Assembly (NCBI GenBank): GCA_033439295.1
Contig: JAVTLE010000014.1
Span: 3,038,001-3,102,000 of the forward strand
Source of the DNA: Deuterostichococcus epilithicus
Lineage: Eukaryota; Chlorophyta; Trebouxiophyceae; Prasiolales; Stichococcaceae
Reading direction: 5' to 3'
Length of the DNA stretch: 64,000 nt
The translations under genes were made by a program, and so were the position numbers. Numbering within the stretch: position 1 is the first letter of the stretch; the number at the start of each line of letters is the position of its first letter. Below are positions 48,799 to 61,709 of this stretch, piece by piece. A model generated the notes under the pieces. It saw nothing but the letters and a program-made list of their open reading frames with translations, searched no databases and was not told the origin of the DNA.

Positions 48799-51700
48799 TC
48801 AAGCTGTCGCGGCTTGCAGGGCTGCATGTCGGGAGATGGTGGGTGCGGCAAGCATCTTGTCGACCATCTGCAGGCGAGTGAACATGGCCATGACGCGGCC
48901 CGATGCCCCACACACATAGAAGCTCCGGCCGATGGAGACGCTCTTCTCAAGCATTTCCTCGATGGCCAGGGCAGCTGTGTCGTCGACAGTGTCCACCTAC
49001 ATACCAGAGAGGTAGCAGGGCTCAGCCGTCCACAACCTTGTAACTTGCACGCTTGCACGACAAGACAGCTGCACCAACTGAAACTCGCATTTGCTGGCCA
49101 TGGAGGAGCAATTGTGCAAGCAATATGCTTGTGCCAGCTTTACCATTGTCAGGTCGAGTATCATCGTGTTGAATTTCGCGAGGGACGGCACGACCTTGCG
49201 CAGCAGGCCATTTGCTGCCCCATAGGCAAACGAATCCTGTATGCATCCAGAGCACACCGTCATCACCCCAACACATATCATATATCGCCTGCATGATTTG
49301 GCATGGCGCCGCCACAATCTGTAGCCAATCACGGAGGGACTTCCCATTCGAAGACGCAGCTCGCCTCGAGCAAGAAGAGGCCGACTCTGCCGTCGCTGGA
49401 CCTCAGCAGCTGGATCTCCTCTGCTGACAGCTCCCGCAACGCCTGCGAGCCGTTGCCAGTCGCCGAGCTGAGCAGGGTGCAGTGGCTGAGCTGCACCTCC
49501 GCCGTGTCCTTGACATACAGGAGCGCCTGACAGTGCAGCAGCAAACAGTCGTCAAATTCTTGGCATGGACTTGGGTCAAACCTCCAGCTGTGCATGAGCA
49601 GCAGACTGCTGCACAGCCAGCTAGGACAGGTACCAGGCAGTGCGCACGCAGCACGCACCAGGACTGCGCAGCCGACGCCGACAGCAACTATCAGGTCCAC
49701 AAATACCGTCAAAAGGAGCACCAAAACCTGCGCAGGTGGAGCAAGGGTTGAGGCAGCACAAGTACGAGTCAGAGGCAAAAAAGGAAAGTACAGTCAAGCG
49801 GCCAGGGGCGGACACAGAAGCAAAGGGTCTGCTCCCCTCACCATGACAACCACTGAGGTGTTCGGCAGCTGGCCCAGGCGGTGCAGGTAAGGCCAATCCA
49901 GCACGTCCCAGCCGCTCTTCACCAGCACGCCTGTGCAACACGGTTTTGCACGCATGACCCTTCAGCTCCCGAGCAGAGCAGAGCAGAGCAGAGCAAAGAA
50001 GAACAGGGCGAGCCACGATGCTTCTCGTGCAAGTGCGGGCGCATGCAGGCACAGGCGCCCTGCCTCACCTCCAAGGCACGCAAGGGGCACGTGCCGTGCA
50101 AAGTGACCAAAGCCCGATACAGCGACGAGCAGCACTAGCGAGTGCAGGGCTCCGGAGAGCGGCGTGCGGCCGCCGGCTCGCACATTCACCACTGTCCTGA
50201 CTGTGGCGCCTGAAGACCAAATGCAGATTGTTTTGTAAGAAAATGTCGCTGCATCCGAAAGCAGAGATCGCAGGCATGGCGCTGTTTGAGGCATGACCAG
50301 CTTGACTTGCCTGCACCGGCGACTCCTCCAAAAAGCCCGGACATGGCGTTCCCGATGCCCTGCCCTGTAGAATATGCCAATTCTTGTGAGGAGTATGCCG
50401 CAGCCAAATTACAAAGCGTGCACGCTATCATCAACGCTATAAGCAACCACTCGCATGCGGCCAGGGTGAACAGAGCATGAGGCGCACCTCTGAGCTCCTT
50501 GTCGCTGTCGTGAAAATTTGATGTCAGGGAGTCAGCGACCAGGGACGTTAGAAGGCTGTCCACGGCGCCCAAAACGGCCAGTGTTGCTGCACCAAAGCGT
50601 GATTTCTGGGTCCCGGCAGTCGATCTCGCAGCCTGACGTGCATTGCAACATGCAAGAACATCGTCTTGACAGGTCCCAGATGTGCCGCACCCTACCTGCC
50701 GACGCCAGCATTGATGGCAGGATGTCCAGAGGAAAAGAAGGCATCCGGAATTGGGGCAGCCCAGAGGGGATAGCGCCAAGGGTTGGCAGGTCTGCACGAC
50801 CACGTGCGCGATGTTTTCAGAGCCTGCGGTAGCGTGTGACTGCATCGCAGGGCCGCTGAAGTGGCGTGTGATGTGCAAAGTCATATGTCCCGAGTACCGT
50901 GATGGGATGCTGCACGCACAATGGGAAAGCCGATGACCCACCGAGGTTCCGGCAGACCGCTGTCAGCGTCCCGGCAATCACGCCGAGGAAGGAGCCCGGC
51001 ACAAACCGAGCAACGGCTGCAGGTGTGAACGCGCTGCACAGCAGGGCGATGGTGCCGACCAGCAGCGCCTGCGTGTTTGTGTTTGCCAGGGAATGCCCGG
51101 CCTGCTGGATTGCTGCCTGCGCTTGTCGCAGCCAAGCCAAAATGAGTCCTTCACACCACAAGGCAGGCTCAAATCACGATCGGTAAGGATGTTGCTGCGC
51201 AGGGGAAAAGTGCTGTGAATTTGTAGCAGAGGCGCACCAGTGCGGATGTCGCGGGTGCATGCCCCAGCAGCGTCTGAAACTGTGTGCTCAACAGGATGCA
51301 CCTGCAGGCGGTGAATGCTCATGGATCTTTAGATGGTCCAGCCATGGTCACGTTCATCCACCAACGACCGGGCGGTGCTCGTTAGCACATGGGAACATCT
51401 TAGTGCACCACCTACCCAATGCCCGTCATGAACCTGCAGCGCGGCCAGAAAACCTTTTGTCACACCCTGAGACGTGTCAAAGCGACCTATTGGAAGACAC
51501 CAAAAGCGGCGATGACAATAGTAAACCCACCCTGAGGTGACAGGACGCGGCACCAGCTGGATGTATCGGCCGAGTTTCAGCCAGCCAAGCACGATCTGGA
51601 TCAGCCCCGCCAGCGCGATCACGGAAAACACCAGCGACTGCTGTCCAAGGGCTGCGTACTTCGCGACCACCGCCTGCAGGAGGAGCAGTCGCAGGTCTCA

Positions 51701-52459
51701 GAGCTACCATTCAAGTTCAGCAGGGTAGGATGCATCCAAGGCACATTTGGCGCATACCGCCAAGGTGACGGTCATAGGCCCGGTCGGTCCGCTGATCTGG
51801 CTGGGGGTGCCTGCGCTTTATCAAGAGTAGATGAGAGGCAGCACAGAACAAGAGTCGTTCAGAAATCCAGCAGTCAACCTGCAGAAGCACCCGCGATGGT
51901 GGCGACGCTACCCACCGCCAAAGACTGCAGCGAAGAACCCGACGAAAATGCTGCCGTACAGGCCTGCCAGGGGGCCGAGACCTGCGATGCAGAGTCATGG
52001 ACTAGATTCGCTCGTGTCCAAAAGCGAGAACTGGCCTCCGAATCGAGCAGGCATTAACATAACACCGGCACATGGACAGTGTTCCTGACCTGATGCAAAC
52101 CCGAAGGCGAGAGCCAGAGGGAGCGCGACGATGGCGGACGTGAGGCCTCCAAACACGTCTCTGACAACGCTGCTGCCTGCAGGAGTGCTGCTGTCGGCTG
52201 GCTGCTCCAGCGGCGCATCAGCAGTCGCGGCAGCTGCACATGTCGCTCTGCCGTGCCGCCTGTATGAATTGGGCCGCGGAACTGTAGCTGCATTCCCTAG
52301 TCCGCTCCTTCCAGTAGTCTGCTGTCCAAGACTACGTTTTGCCGCCTGCTGTCCTCCATGCAGACACGTGTGCTGTGGCCCAAGGCGCTGCCGCACACAG
52401 CACCTTGGTACGCTGGGTACTGGGTGTCGCAGGATGTGCGAGCGCACGGACAGCTGCAT
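48799..52459 (-). CDS. BicA-like SulP/SLC26 anion transporter with STAS domain and plastid-type leader
   Basis: A membrane anion transporter closer in motif detail to cyanobacterial BicA (Na+-dependent bicarbonate uptake) than to plant sulfate transporters. The chosen ATG is 52459 (MQLSVRSHILRHPVP), with an alternative at 52555. About 85 basic, Ser/Ala-rich residues end near RATCAAAATADAP, like a chloroplast transit peptide. The transport domain reads DVFGGLTSAIVALPLALAFG, LGPLAGLYGSIFVGFFAAVF, TPSQISGPTGPMTVTLA, LGWLKLGRYIQLVPRPVTSG plus FMTGIG, LTSLVADSLTSNFHDSDKEL, GQGIGNAMSGLFGGVAGAG, VRTVVNVRAGGRTPLSG and TVFVDLIVAVGVGCAVLV. The STAS domain (49.5-48.8 kb) has GRVGLFLLEA, MILDLTMVDTVDDTAALAIE and a stop at 48799. 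Several junctions were checked and agree in phase. Bicarbonate as substrate is inferred. It is head-to-head with PEP carboxylase. Confidence 0.8.
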
Positions 52460-53024
52460 CAGGCTCCTCGAAGCACTGTAGACAGTAGGGAACGACCTGT
52501 ATTGATCAGGTAGCTCCAATGCCAACGCAGTGAGGTGTCCGTGTCCAGATGCCAATCTCAGAACCCTCTAAAACAAGGCTGCTTAGAATTCACGAGGCGG
52601 GCTCGCAATGCCTCTCACGCCTGGTCTCGCTGTGACACTGAACCAACCAAGCACTTTCACACGACCATGGACTTGGGCTGGCGAGTGCATCTCGGGAATT
52701 TCCAAGGCGGACGCTCGTAGCAGAGACTACACCGGTTTCCGCTCCCACCAGCGCCTCTGGCCTCAGGAGCATCTCGCGGGCCAAATGCGCGCTCAAGCCG
52801 TAGAGGACTTCACACATTGGTCGTTTGAAACGGATCGCATCTATTGACTGGAGTTGCAGTCACCGGCCCAATCGTGCGACGGGTCTCGCACCCTTCCCAT
52901 CCCTCACAAATAGGGTTGAGAGGCAGCTCTCTGAGCGGCTGCCTCGCGCACAGGGTAGCCGTGTTGCTGAGACCCAGCGATGTCCAACTGAACGTAGCTG
53001 CGACAGAGACTCCGCGTCGTCAGC
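52460..53024. promoter_or_regulatory. Shared promoter region of BicA-like transporter and PEP carboxylase
   Basis: Only about 565 bases (or 470 from the alternative transporter start) lie between opposite start codons of two genes that could both handle bicarbonate. No individual binding site could be named. Confidence 0.45.
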
Positions 53025-56000
53025 ATGGCAGCCCAGACGCCAGTGCAGTCTCTGCTGACCAGCCTCCAGAGGACCGGAGGAGGGTACAGCCCAGGGCAGA
53101 ATGGCGGCAGCCTGGCGCCGCTGTCGCTGTTTGCTTCCGGAGGTGCACATGCAAGCGATCGAAATGCGCAATGCAGGCGATCTCCCTTGCACCCTCGTGT
53201 AACAGGAGCTCCCCAGTCGCTGCCGCGCCTGACCGCAGGCTTCATGCACCGCAGGGCTCCACTCTGCCGACGAGGGCGCCTTCCTGCTCAAGGAGGATGA
53301 CTCGCTACTGCGCCACACCTTCTTCTCGATCCTTCGGCACCACCACCCTGACATCGCTGCCAAGGTTCCGCCCACCGTCATGTGTGTTGCATGATGCAGG
53401 GTTCGAGCTTGCTGTTATGCAACATATGCTTCCCTCACTGATCATCACGCTGATGCGCGTCTTGTGCAATACCCGCAGGTGGACTACATCTATGCGCTCA
53501 GCCAGACGAGCGCGAACTCCAACACGGCCGCTGACTTCAAGAAGCTGGAGGCGGCGCTGGCGGAGCTGAAGCCCGACGAGCGTGTCCTGGTGAGTTTCAT
53601 TCGCCTGCACCAGCATGCCCGTCTGCGCCTTGGTGTGAAGTCGCCCAAAGACACAGCTTGCAACGTTGACCAGACATGCAATGTCAAATAGGCTGTCGTC
53701 ACTGCACCGCAGGTGGCCAGCGCCTTCTCGCAGATGCTCAACCTGCACAACCTGTCGGAGGAGATCTCCAATGCGCAGATCGAGAAGGCTTCACGAATCG
53801 GAGAGGTGCGCTGTGCGCCAAACTACGTAGCGCCATAGCCGCTCCAAGCTGTCCCACCTGCACGCCGTGCAGGAATGTTTATACATGATTCATGCTGGCC
53901 GTGCACAGCACAATTGCAGATATATTTGAGTCAATTGATCACTGTGCTCTGCAAACAGATCGAGGCGTCCACCCGGTCGACCAACAAGTCGTTCAAAAAG
54001 CTGGTGGCGGACAAGCTGGCGACGCCGGAGATCATCTACGAGACCATCTGCAACCAGACAGTGGATTTGGTCTTCACAGCGCACCCCACTCAGGTGGGCA
54101 CAGTCATTGGATGTGCTCGTTTGCAGCTGCTGTGTCTCAGGCAGGCCACAGCACCATGGCAGCCAGCGGTCTGCTGGCTGCAACACAGGCAGTACTGTGC
54201 ATCAAGCCAAGGGTCTGCACTGCATCAGGCTGACAAGCTGCTGAACATGTACTGGCCTCCCTGCTGCAGGCGCTGCGGCAGTCGCTGCTGAAGAAGTACA
54301 GCAGGGTACGGCGGGACCTGGACAGCCTGCACAACTCGCGCATGTCCGCCTACGAAAAGGCGGAGTGCCTGGAGTCCATCCGCGCGCAAATCCAGTCCTC
54401 CTGGCGCACCGACGAGATCCGGCGCTCCAAGCCCAGCCCCCAGGTGCCGACTGGCTACCCCCGTGCTGCGGGTGACTCGCCGGCGGCTCTCGATGTGCAA
54501 GGCAGGACTGTGAATGGCTCGCCAGCAAGAGGCGGCATGGGAGGCTGGACACGCCTGCGACGAGGCTCAGATGTCGGCATTCTGATTGACGACACGGCTG
54601 CAATTTGCCTGCAGGATGAGATGCGGCAGGGGCTGTCGTACTTCCACGAGACGATCTTCGAGGGGCTGCCCAAGTTCCTTCGCCGCATCGACACCGCGCT
54701 GAAGAACATCGGCCAGCCGATGCTGCCGCTGGAGCACTGCCTCTTCAAGTTTGGCAGCTGGTGCGCGGCCTGTCTCTTGAACCATCGAGAATAATACAAC
54801 ACCGGCAGTCTTATGCTGTCAAATCACAAGTTCACCTCTCGCTGTCTCCCTCCTACTCTGTTCCTCGACTCAGTACACCGTCTGCCCACTGCTCATCTAC
54901 TGCTTGTACTGCATGTTGCAGGATGGGCGGCGACCGCGACGGCAACCCCTACGTGACGCCCGCAACGACGCGCGACGTGGTCATCACGGCCCGCCTCGCT
55001 GCCACCAACCTGTACTTCAAGACGGTGGAGACGCTCATGTACGAGCTGTCCGTGTGGCGCTGCTCCGACGAGGCTCGGGTGCGGGTTTCACCCACCTGCC
55101 TGCATGATCTGTTCACAAACCGCCAGAAACTGTGACAAATCGCATCCCGACTAAAAAGCGTGATGCGGGGAAGCAGGAGCGCACCTGCTGGGTGCTACCT
55201 GCTCAAATTCACGCGTCATCTGCACTGGGCAGTGGAGCCGCATGTCGACTGCAACCAACACCTGCTGGCAATGTCACAGGCGATGGCGCAGCGCATAGTG
55301 GAGCGCCAGACGCCGGACGCGCACCTCATTCAGGAGGAGCGCAAGCGCAAGAACTACGCCGAGTTCTGGAACGTGCTCTCCGTCACGGAGCCCTACCGCG
55401 TCATCCTGTCGGAGGTCCGCGACCGGCTGTACCACACCCGGTGAGCGCCTGAGCCTGCCCCCACCCTTGATGCCATCTCGTCCAGGCTGTGGATCGCCCT
55501 TCCCGGCAAGGACCAGTTGGCGACTGCTGCTTGGACCGGTGCTTTTACCAAGCATGCAGTGGACGATGCCTGGATGGGGCTTCGGCATTCGACATGCAAG
55601 CTGCGGGGTGTCCAGCGGCGCATTGTGTCAGGCAGGTATCAGGCTGCATGTCAGGGCTTCGGGCAGGCCAGCGGCTGACGTGGCTGACGGCGCGACCTGG
55701 CGCAGGGAGGTGCTGCACCACTGCCTGGTGCACCCGCACGTGAATGTGAAGGAGTACCTGGAGAACGACCCGGAGGCGTACACCAGCAAGGACGAGTTCC
55801 TCAAGCCGCTGACGCTCATCTACAACAGCCTGCTGGACTGCGGTGACACCTACATCGCCCACGGCCGCATCCTGGACGTCATTCGCCAGGTGGGTGAGAC
55901 TGCAGGCCGACTCCGCCCCCGGGGAGTTGAGGGTCATCTTGAGACTGTCCTGCAGCACAGGCTGTGGCACCTCCGTCCCTCCGAGATCAGGGGCGCACTT

Positions 56001-59000
56001 CGCAGTGTATGGACTGCGCCGGCTTGAAGCAGTTACTGTGACATGTGACTTGGTGCTCGTCATGTCGGCCTTCAATTGGCAGCCGACCAAACCACAATGG
56101 TGGTCTGGGCATGCTGATATCGGATGGGCGACAGAATCCGTTCAAGGACACCTTGCGCTCGCTTCGTCCTCTCTGCAGGTGACAACCTTCGGCATGGGGC
56201 TGGTGACACTGGATGTGCGGCAGGAGAGCAGCAAGCACGCGGCGGCGATTGACGCCATCACCTCCTACCTGGGCCTGGGTTCCTACAAGGAGTGGGACGA
56301 GGAGAAGCGCCAGGAGTTCCTGCTCAAGGAGCTCACCGGCAAGCGGCCGCTGCTACCTCCCGGTGAGCCCCCCATTGTGGGTTGTTCCTATCCGGTAGAA
56401 GCCGTCATGATAACATCAGAGCAGGCGGTCCAGGCGGAGCTGGATGCCTGTGGCCGCGGGTGGAAGCAGGGGTTGCTATCTGATGGCACCTCTGGCACCT
56501 CGACATATGAAGCGGCTGCGAGCGACGGGCATCTCCACCAACCCCATGCACACTCGCGTCCCAGGTCTGAAGATGTCCAACGAGGTGGCGGATGTGGTGA
56601 ACACCTTCCACATCATCGCGGAGCTGCCGGCAGACAGTATGGGCGCCTACGTCATCAGCATGGCGCGCTCTGCCTCCGACGTTCTCGCTGTCGTGCTGCT
56701 GCAGCGCGAGTGCGGCGTCACGGTAAGGCTTCAGCTGCTCCGAAGACACCATGCATATGCAAAAGCAATCGGCAGCAATCGACAGGGTGTCCCCTCCATA
56801 AGTCCCAGCTCCAGGGCACGGCAGCTGCACTGCGATGCATTTACAGCAGGCGTGCGGCATGCAGGCCATCTGCCTGTGCCCTTCCAGCAGATGCTCTGCG
56901 GGAAGTTTGAGTGTGCAGACAACGCAGATGCGGAGAATTCAGATCGGTATTTGCTGGTCAAGAGCAATTTGCCGCTGCCAGAGTTCTGTAACTTGCCTGC
57001 GGCTGCTGGCAGTGCGCGGGGTTCTGCACAGGGGTGTCACCGCTTCTGCTGTGTGCTTGCAGAGCATGATGCGGGTGGCGCCGCTGTTCGAGACGCTCGA
57101 CGACCTGGACAACTCCACGGCGACGATGAAGGCGCTGCTGGGCAACGAGTGGTACCTGTCCCACATCAACGGCGTGCAGGAGGTCATGATCGGCTACTCC
57201 GACTCGGGCAAGGACGCCGGGCGCCTCGCCGCCGCCTGGGGCCTGTACGAGGTGCAGGAGTCGCTCATCGAGGTCGCCAAGGTGCGGGGTCACGGGGCCG
57301 CCTACCGGGGGCCTTGAAGCCGCTCCCAGCGGATGAGGCGTCCTCCTGTGTACCCGAGCTACGCCCTGCGGCCTTTGCGAGATGGGTGCTACAACTGCAT
57401 TGCACACGCAGATGTGAAGTCCTGCGCCTCCTTGTCCATGACCAGTGTGATGTGTTGGATGTCAGAAGCCACACAGGGCTCTGCTTCACCCTGAAGCGCG
57501 TGCGCAGCTCAGCTCCTTGATGCACCCAACAGTCCCGACTCTGCCCGCATGAACCGCTGGGCGCTGCCTGCCGCAGGAGCACGATGTCAAGCTGACGTTG
57601 TTCCACGGGCGCGGCGGCACTGTCGGCCGCGGCGGCGGCCCCACCCACCTGGCCATCCTCTCGCAGCCGCCCAATACCATCAATGGCAGCATTCGCGTCA
57701 CGGTGCAGGTGCGCGCCCGCGCAGCTGCCTTCACGGCTGGTCTAGCTCGTCTGTACAATGCTTTGTACAGCATGTTGGCGGTGTGGTGCAAGAGGAAGCA
57801 CTGGCAAGGCCGAAAGACTGCCTCTGCATGTCCCAATGGAGTGTTACAGCGTGCCGCACCATGCGGGCTCTGCATTGAACTGCACCTCCAGGTTCAGCAG
57901 CCAGCCATGTGCCACTGGATATATTCCCCCAGGTTGCAATGCTGACGCCCGTGCACCCTGCGACAGGGCGAGGTGCTCGAGCAGCAATTCGGGGAGGAGG
58001 AGGCGGCGTTCCGGACGCTGGACCTGTACACCAGCGCGGTGCTGGAGGCCAGCCTGGCGCCCACCAAAAAACCCAAGCCCGAGTGGCGCGAGGTCATGGC
58101 CCAGATGTCCAAGGTGCGGGCCTGCCCCTGCATCGCTCTGCCGAACAAGCGATGCATGCAGCGGAGCGGAGCTGATGCAGCAGTCGGCGGGCCGCCTGCC
58201 GCTGCTTGTGCCATGCTGCTCTTGGCCGGGGAAACCCTTGCAAAAATTGCAGCCACTGGCGCTGCGCTGCAGACTATGGCATGTCGACCTGGTCACGCCA
58301 TCGAAGGCTGAACCGATCGTCTGCGGTGTCGGCGCTGCGCAGATGTCGTGCGATTCATACCGGGACGTGGTGCGGAAGGACCCGCGCTTCATCGAGTACT
58401 TCCAGTCCGCCACGCCCGTCAACGAGCTCGGCCGCCTCAACATTGGCTCCCGCCCCGCCAAGCGCAAGGTGCCTCGAAGCAATCTGAGTTCTGCTTGACT
58501 TTTGCGTCTCAGATTCACATGTCCTGATCCTCTGTGGCAGCTGCTTCATGCCGTCTAGACCTCCTGCCTCGTACAACATGTCTCATTTGTTCCAGTCGCT
58601 GGCTGATGCGCCTGGCCTGAGGATGCTGACCCGCTCTCCCAGGCGGCAGGCAGCATCGACGACCTGCGGGCCATCCCCTGGATCTTCGCCTGGACGCAGA
58701 CGCGGCTGCACCTGCCCGTGTGGCTCGGCATTGGCGGCGCTTTCAAGGTGCCCCCATGCGCTGCACCTGCTCTGCGGACAAGACTGCCGGTATCAGCAGG
58801 TTTCGGGCAGACCCGTGTCCCTTCTGCACGTGGCACTGCCCAGCCGTTGGACTCACCCACTTTCATGAGTATCCACAACTCCACACGAACTTTTGTGAAA
58901 GCGGCGCTGACCCGGGTGCGTGTGTGTTTCCTGCTGTGCGCAGAAGCTGTCGGATGCAGGCAAGCTGCAGCTGCTGCAGGAGATGTACCGGGAGTGGCCC

Positions 59001-60334
59001 TTCATGCAGGTCACCCTGGACATGGTGGAGATGGTGTTCGCCAAGGCCGACCCCCGCGTCAGCCTGCTGTACGAGGAGCACCTGTGCGAGCCCGAGCTGC
59101 ACACCTTCGGCGACTCTGTGCGGCGGTGCGGCTTCTCCTTTTTCCGTCTTCCGCAAAATTGCTCGTTCCGGGCAGTGCCCTCCCGTCACGAGGCTGCGAT
59201 CCCCTTGATTGGAGGTTTGTCGCGAGGAAAATGCGCCCTTTCCGCGGAGCAAGACCTCCACCGCAGCCTCGTGCTTGGCCCAGCTTCAACCCCGTGCACG
59301 TAGCACTGCAGCAGCAAGATCGAGGCCTCCAACTTGCTGGCTCTCTGGCAATGTACCAGCGGCTCGCTCCCCGGGGCCTAGCCTCTCCAGCAGATACGGC
59401 AGGCTGACTGTGAAACAGAGGCGATGCTGCAAGATGCGCATTGGCGCTGGCTGGGCTGCATACGCCCGTCAACCCCCCTCTCTGCACTGCCATGGCAAGG
59501 CACTGTCTGACCAAGGTGGCAGCGACCGCAGGGCATTTGACGAGACCAAGCGGGAGCTGCTGGCGGTGGAGAGCCACAAGGCGCTGCTGTCAGACCCGCA
59601 CACCGCCATGCTGCAGGCCAAGCTCAAGCTGCGCACGCCCTACATCACGCCCCTCAACATCCTGCAGGTGCCCTTGCTAGTTGTACATGTTGCATCTGCT
59701 ACCGCTCGCTCCATTGTGCTTCCCGTGATGTTGAGCCAGAGACAGCTGTTGTGCAGCGCACACAACAAGCCTGAGTGCTATTGGCAGCGGCGCGTTTGCT
59801 CGAGAATCGCCTGCTGCGTCGCTGCATGCCAAGCGCTTGGCTGCCCGAGTCGAGTGTCCTGGCTGCATGGCGCCGGAGGCATGAAACCAAACCCATGCCC
59901 CGGAAAGAACGCTTCAAGTCCTCCTGCGCGACCCTGACTGCCCATTCCTGCCGGCGTGCTCAGGTGCACTGCCTGAAGGAGCTGCGCACGCTGGAGAAGT
60001 CGGGGGAGACACCGCCCAAGTTCAAAGACTACGTGCCGGAGAATGTGGAAGTGCGAGCGCTGCTGAGCCGCGACAAGAACATGGCCAACGACCTGTACAA
60101 GGCCGCCGTGGCGGACACCCTTATCATCACCATGAAGGTGCGCCGGCGCTGCTTGTGTCGCTTGTGGCATGTTCAACCAGGCACACCTGGTGCTGGTACA
60201 TGCACTCATCTGGCACACATGATGTTGGCGCTGCGGGTCTGCTGCCGACTCGCCACAGCGATCACCCTAACTGCTTCCCTCGTCTCGTCGCTGTGGTGCA
60301 GGGCATCTCCGCCGGCATGCAGAACACTGGCTGA
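53025..60334 (+). CDS. PPC: Phosphoenolpyruvate carboxylase, plant-type
   Basis: It carboxylates PEP with bicarbonate to oxaloacetate, in anaplerosis and carbon/nitrogen balance; presumed cytosolic. The ATG is at 53025 ([20 protein letters not shown]). Around 20 exons follow. Catalytic and substrate motifs are all present: [11 protein letters not shown] (54.08 kb), [16 protein letters not shown] (54.94 kb), [13 protein letters not shown] (56.24 kb), [16 protein letters not shown] (57.2 kb), [16 protein letters not shown] (57.6 kb), SRPAKRK (58.45 kb) and [11 protein letters not shown] (58.68 kb). The C-terminus [10 protein letters not shown], with TGA at 60332-60334, is the plant-type QNTG end rather than the bacterial-type RNTG. 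The land-plant N-terminal phosphorylation motif (S-I-D-A-Q-L-R) is not seen; instead the start is a Gly/Ser-rich stretch joined in phase to [20 protein letters not shown]. Splice phases at several junctions agree. Confidence 0.95.
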
Positions 60335-61709
60335 GGTGGCGTGCCGCCAGCAGAGGCCGCTTTTGGCGCTGCATGTATACACTCTCCATTTGATGTCGCT
60401 GCCAGCACTAGCGAGCTTCGTACCCAGCTTTCTTCTCGTGCGAGCAGCCACACGGCTCGCCTGCAGACGGTCTCTGTTCGCTGTTGTTGTTGAGACAATG
60501 ATTTGGCCCAGCCGACAAGGATCATGGGGTGTCACAATGCTTGAAGACGCACTGCAGCGGGCGGTTGTTGACGCGTATGTATTGACGCGACACGTCTACC
60601 TACCTTCCACACTGGCTGACAGAGTTTACAATCGGCTATAAGGCGCGCGGGTTTGGTCGACATCACGCCATCGCCATTGTATCAGCAACGCCTGTCACAC
60701 AAGCCAACCGTGGCAAGGGCTGATCGAGCTGCACGACGCAGGGTACCTGTGAGCCGCGCAGGGTTGTATTTTGTTGGGTACTGCAGATGTGTACCTGGTT
60801 GTCACAACATCTGAGATTCTCCATGGGTCCCCAGGCGACAAACTCATAAATCAGCAAATTTGTGCTGACGCTCCAGTGACGGTCAGCCTCCGAAGTGATT
60901 TGCGTCGTGCCGCCATCACGGTCTGCTGCTGCGCCGCCCACATTGCTTCAATAGGAGCTTTCGTACCAGCTCTGGAGCCCAGTACCAACAGAAGGGGTTC
61001 TCATAGCGCTGCCATCATGGCCACAGGCGAGAACCACTCACCGGCCTGACGTCACGCCTGGCTTGCTCTACGCGATCCGCCACCGAGGCCGCCTGCACGG
61101 CCAGTGGACAAGTAATCGGCGTGCGCGGTGAGTCCTCCGCGGTTCGCGCAGCCAGCGCCGCTCCCTTTCGTGCAGAACAGCCTCCTATACTGACTCACCA
61201 GTCTATATCTTGACTTGTGCGGCCCCGAATGTTGCCAATCGCTGCACCTTCCTTCCGTGCATCGATCATGTACTCCGCTGCCAAACGCCTCCCAGCAGCC
61301 TCGCGCTCGTCAGTGTGACCCGAACGGTCACCTAAAACGCGTGATAAGGGGGCCAGCCTGACAGCCAGGCACCGCTAGCTGGGTACAGCCTGCCTGAGGG
61401 CAGTAGCACTACCTATGTACATCCCCAAAGCGTCCGCGATCATTGTCCTCAAGCTCCGCCGGCGCCCCGGCGCCTGCGACTCGTGTGTAGCAGTCGGCGT
61501 GCCACGACTGCGCTTAGCGGAATGCGATAGATTTGGATCGCTCGGCCAGATCGTGTGGCGCATTTGCCGGCGGAGCTGAGCTCGCCACCCGTCTTGGCGC
61601 CTGCCTCGAACCGCACAGGCGTGACGCGCCATTCGTCACGTTGTGACTTGTAAACTTTTGCTGACTCTCAGGTGACGTCTGACCCCCGGGGCAGGGCCAG
61701 CTCCGCAGC
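60335..61709. other. Intergenic region between PEP carboxylase and three-finger gene
   Basis: No supported gene. A minus-strand frame near 60.66-60.94 kb has a faint kinase-like string but no support. The 0.5 kb before 61710 is the likely promoter of the finger gene. Confidence 0.4.

Noticed and set aside
60663-60941. Minus-strand frame with TNLLIYEFVAWGPMENL, faintly like a receptor-kinase hinge region
   Set aside because: No other kinase motif (glycine loop, HRD, DFG) is near it on either strand, and the flanks do not look like protein.
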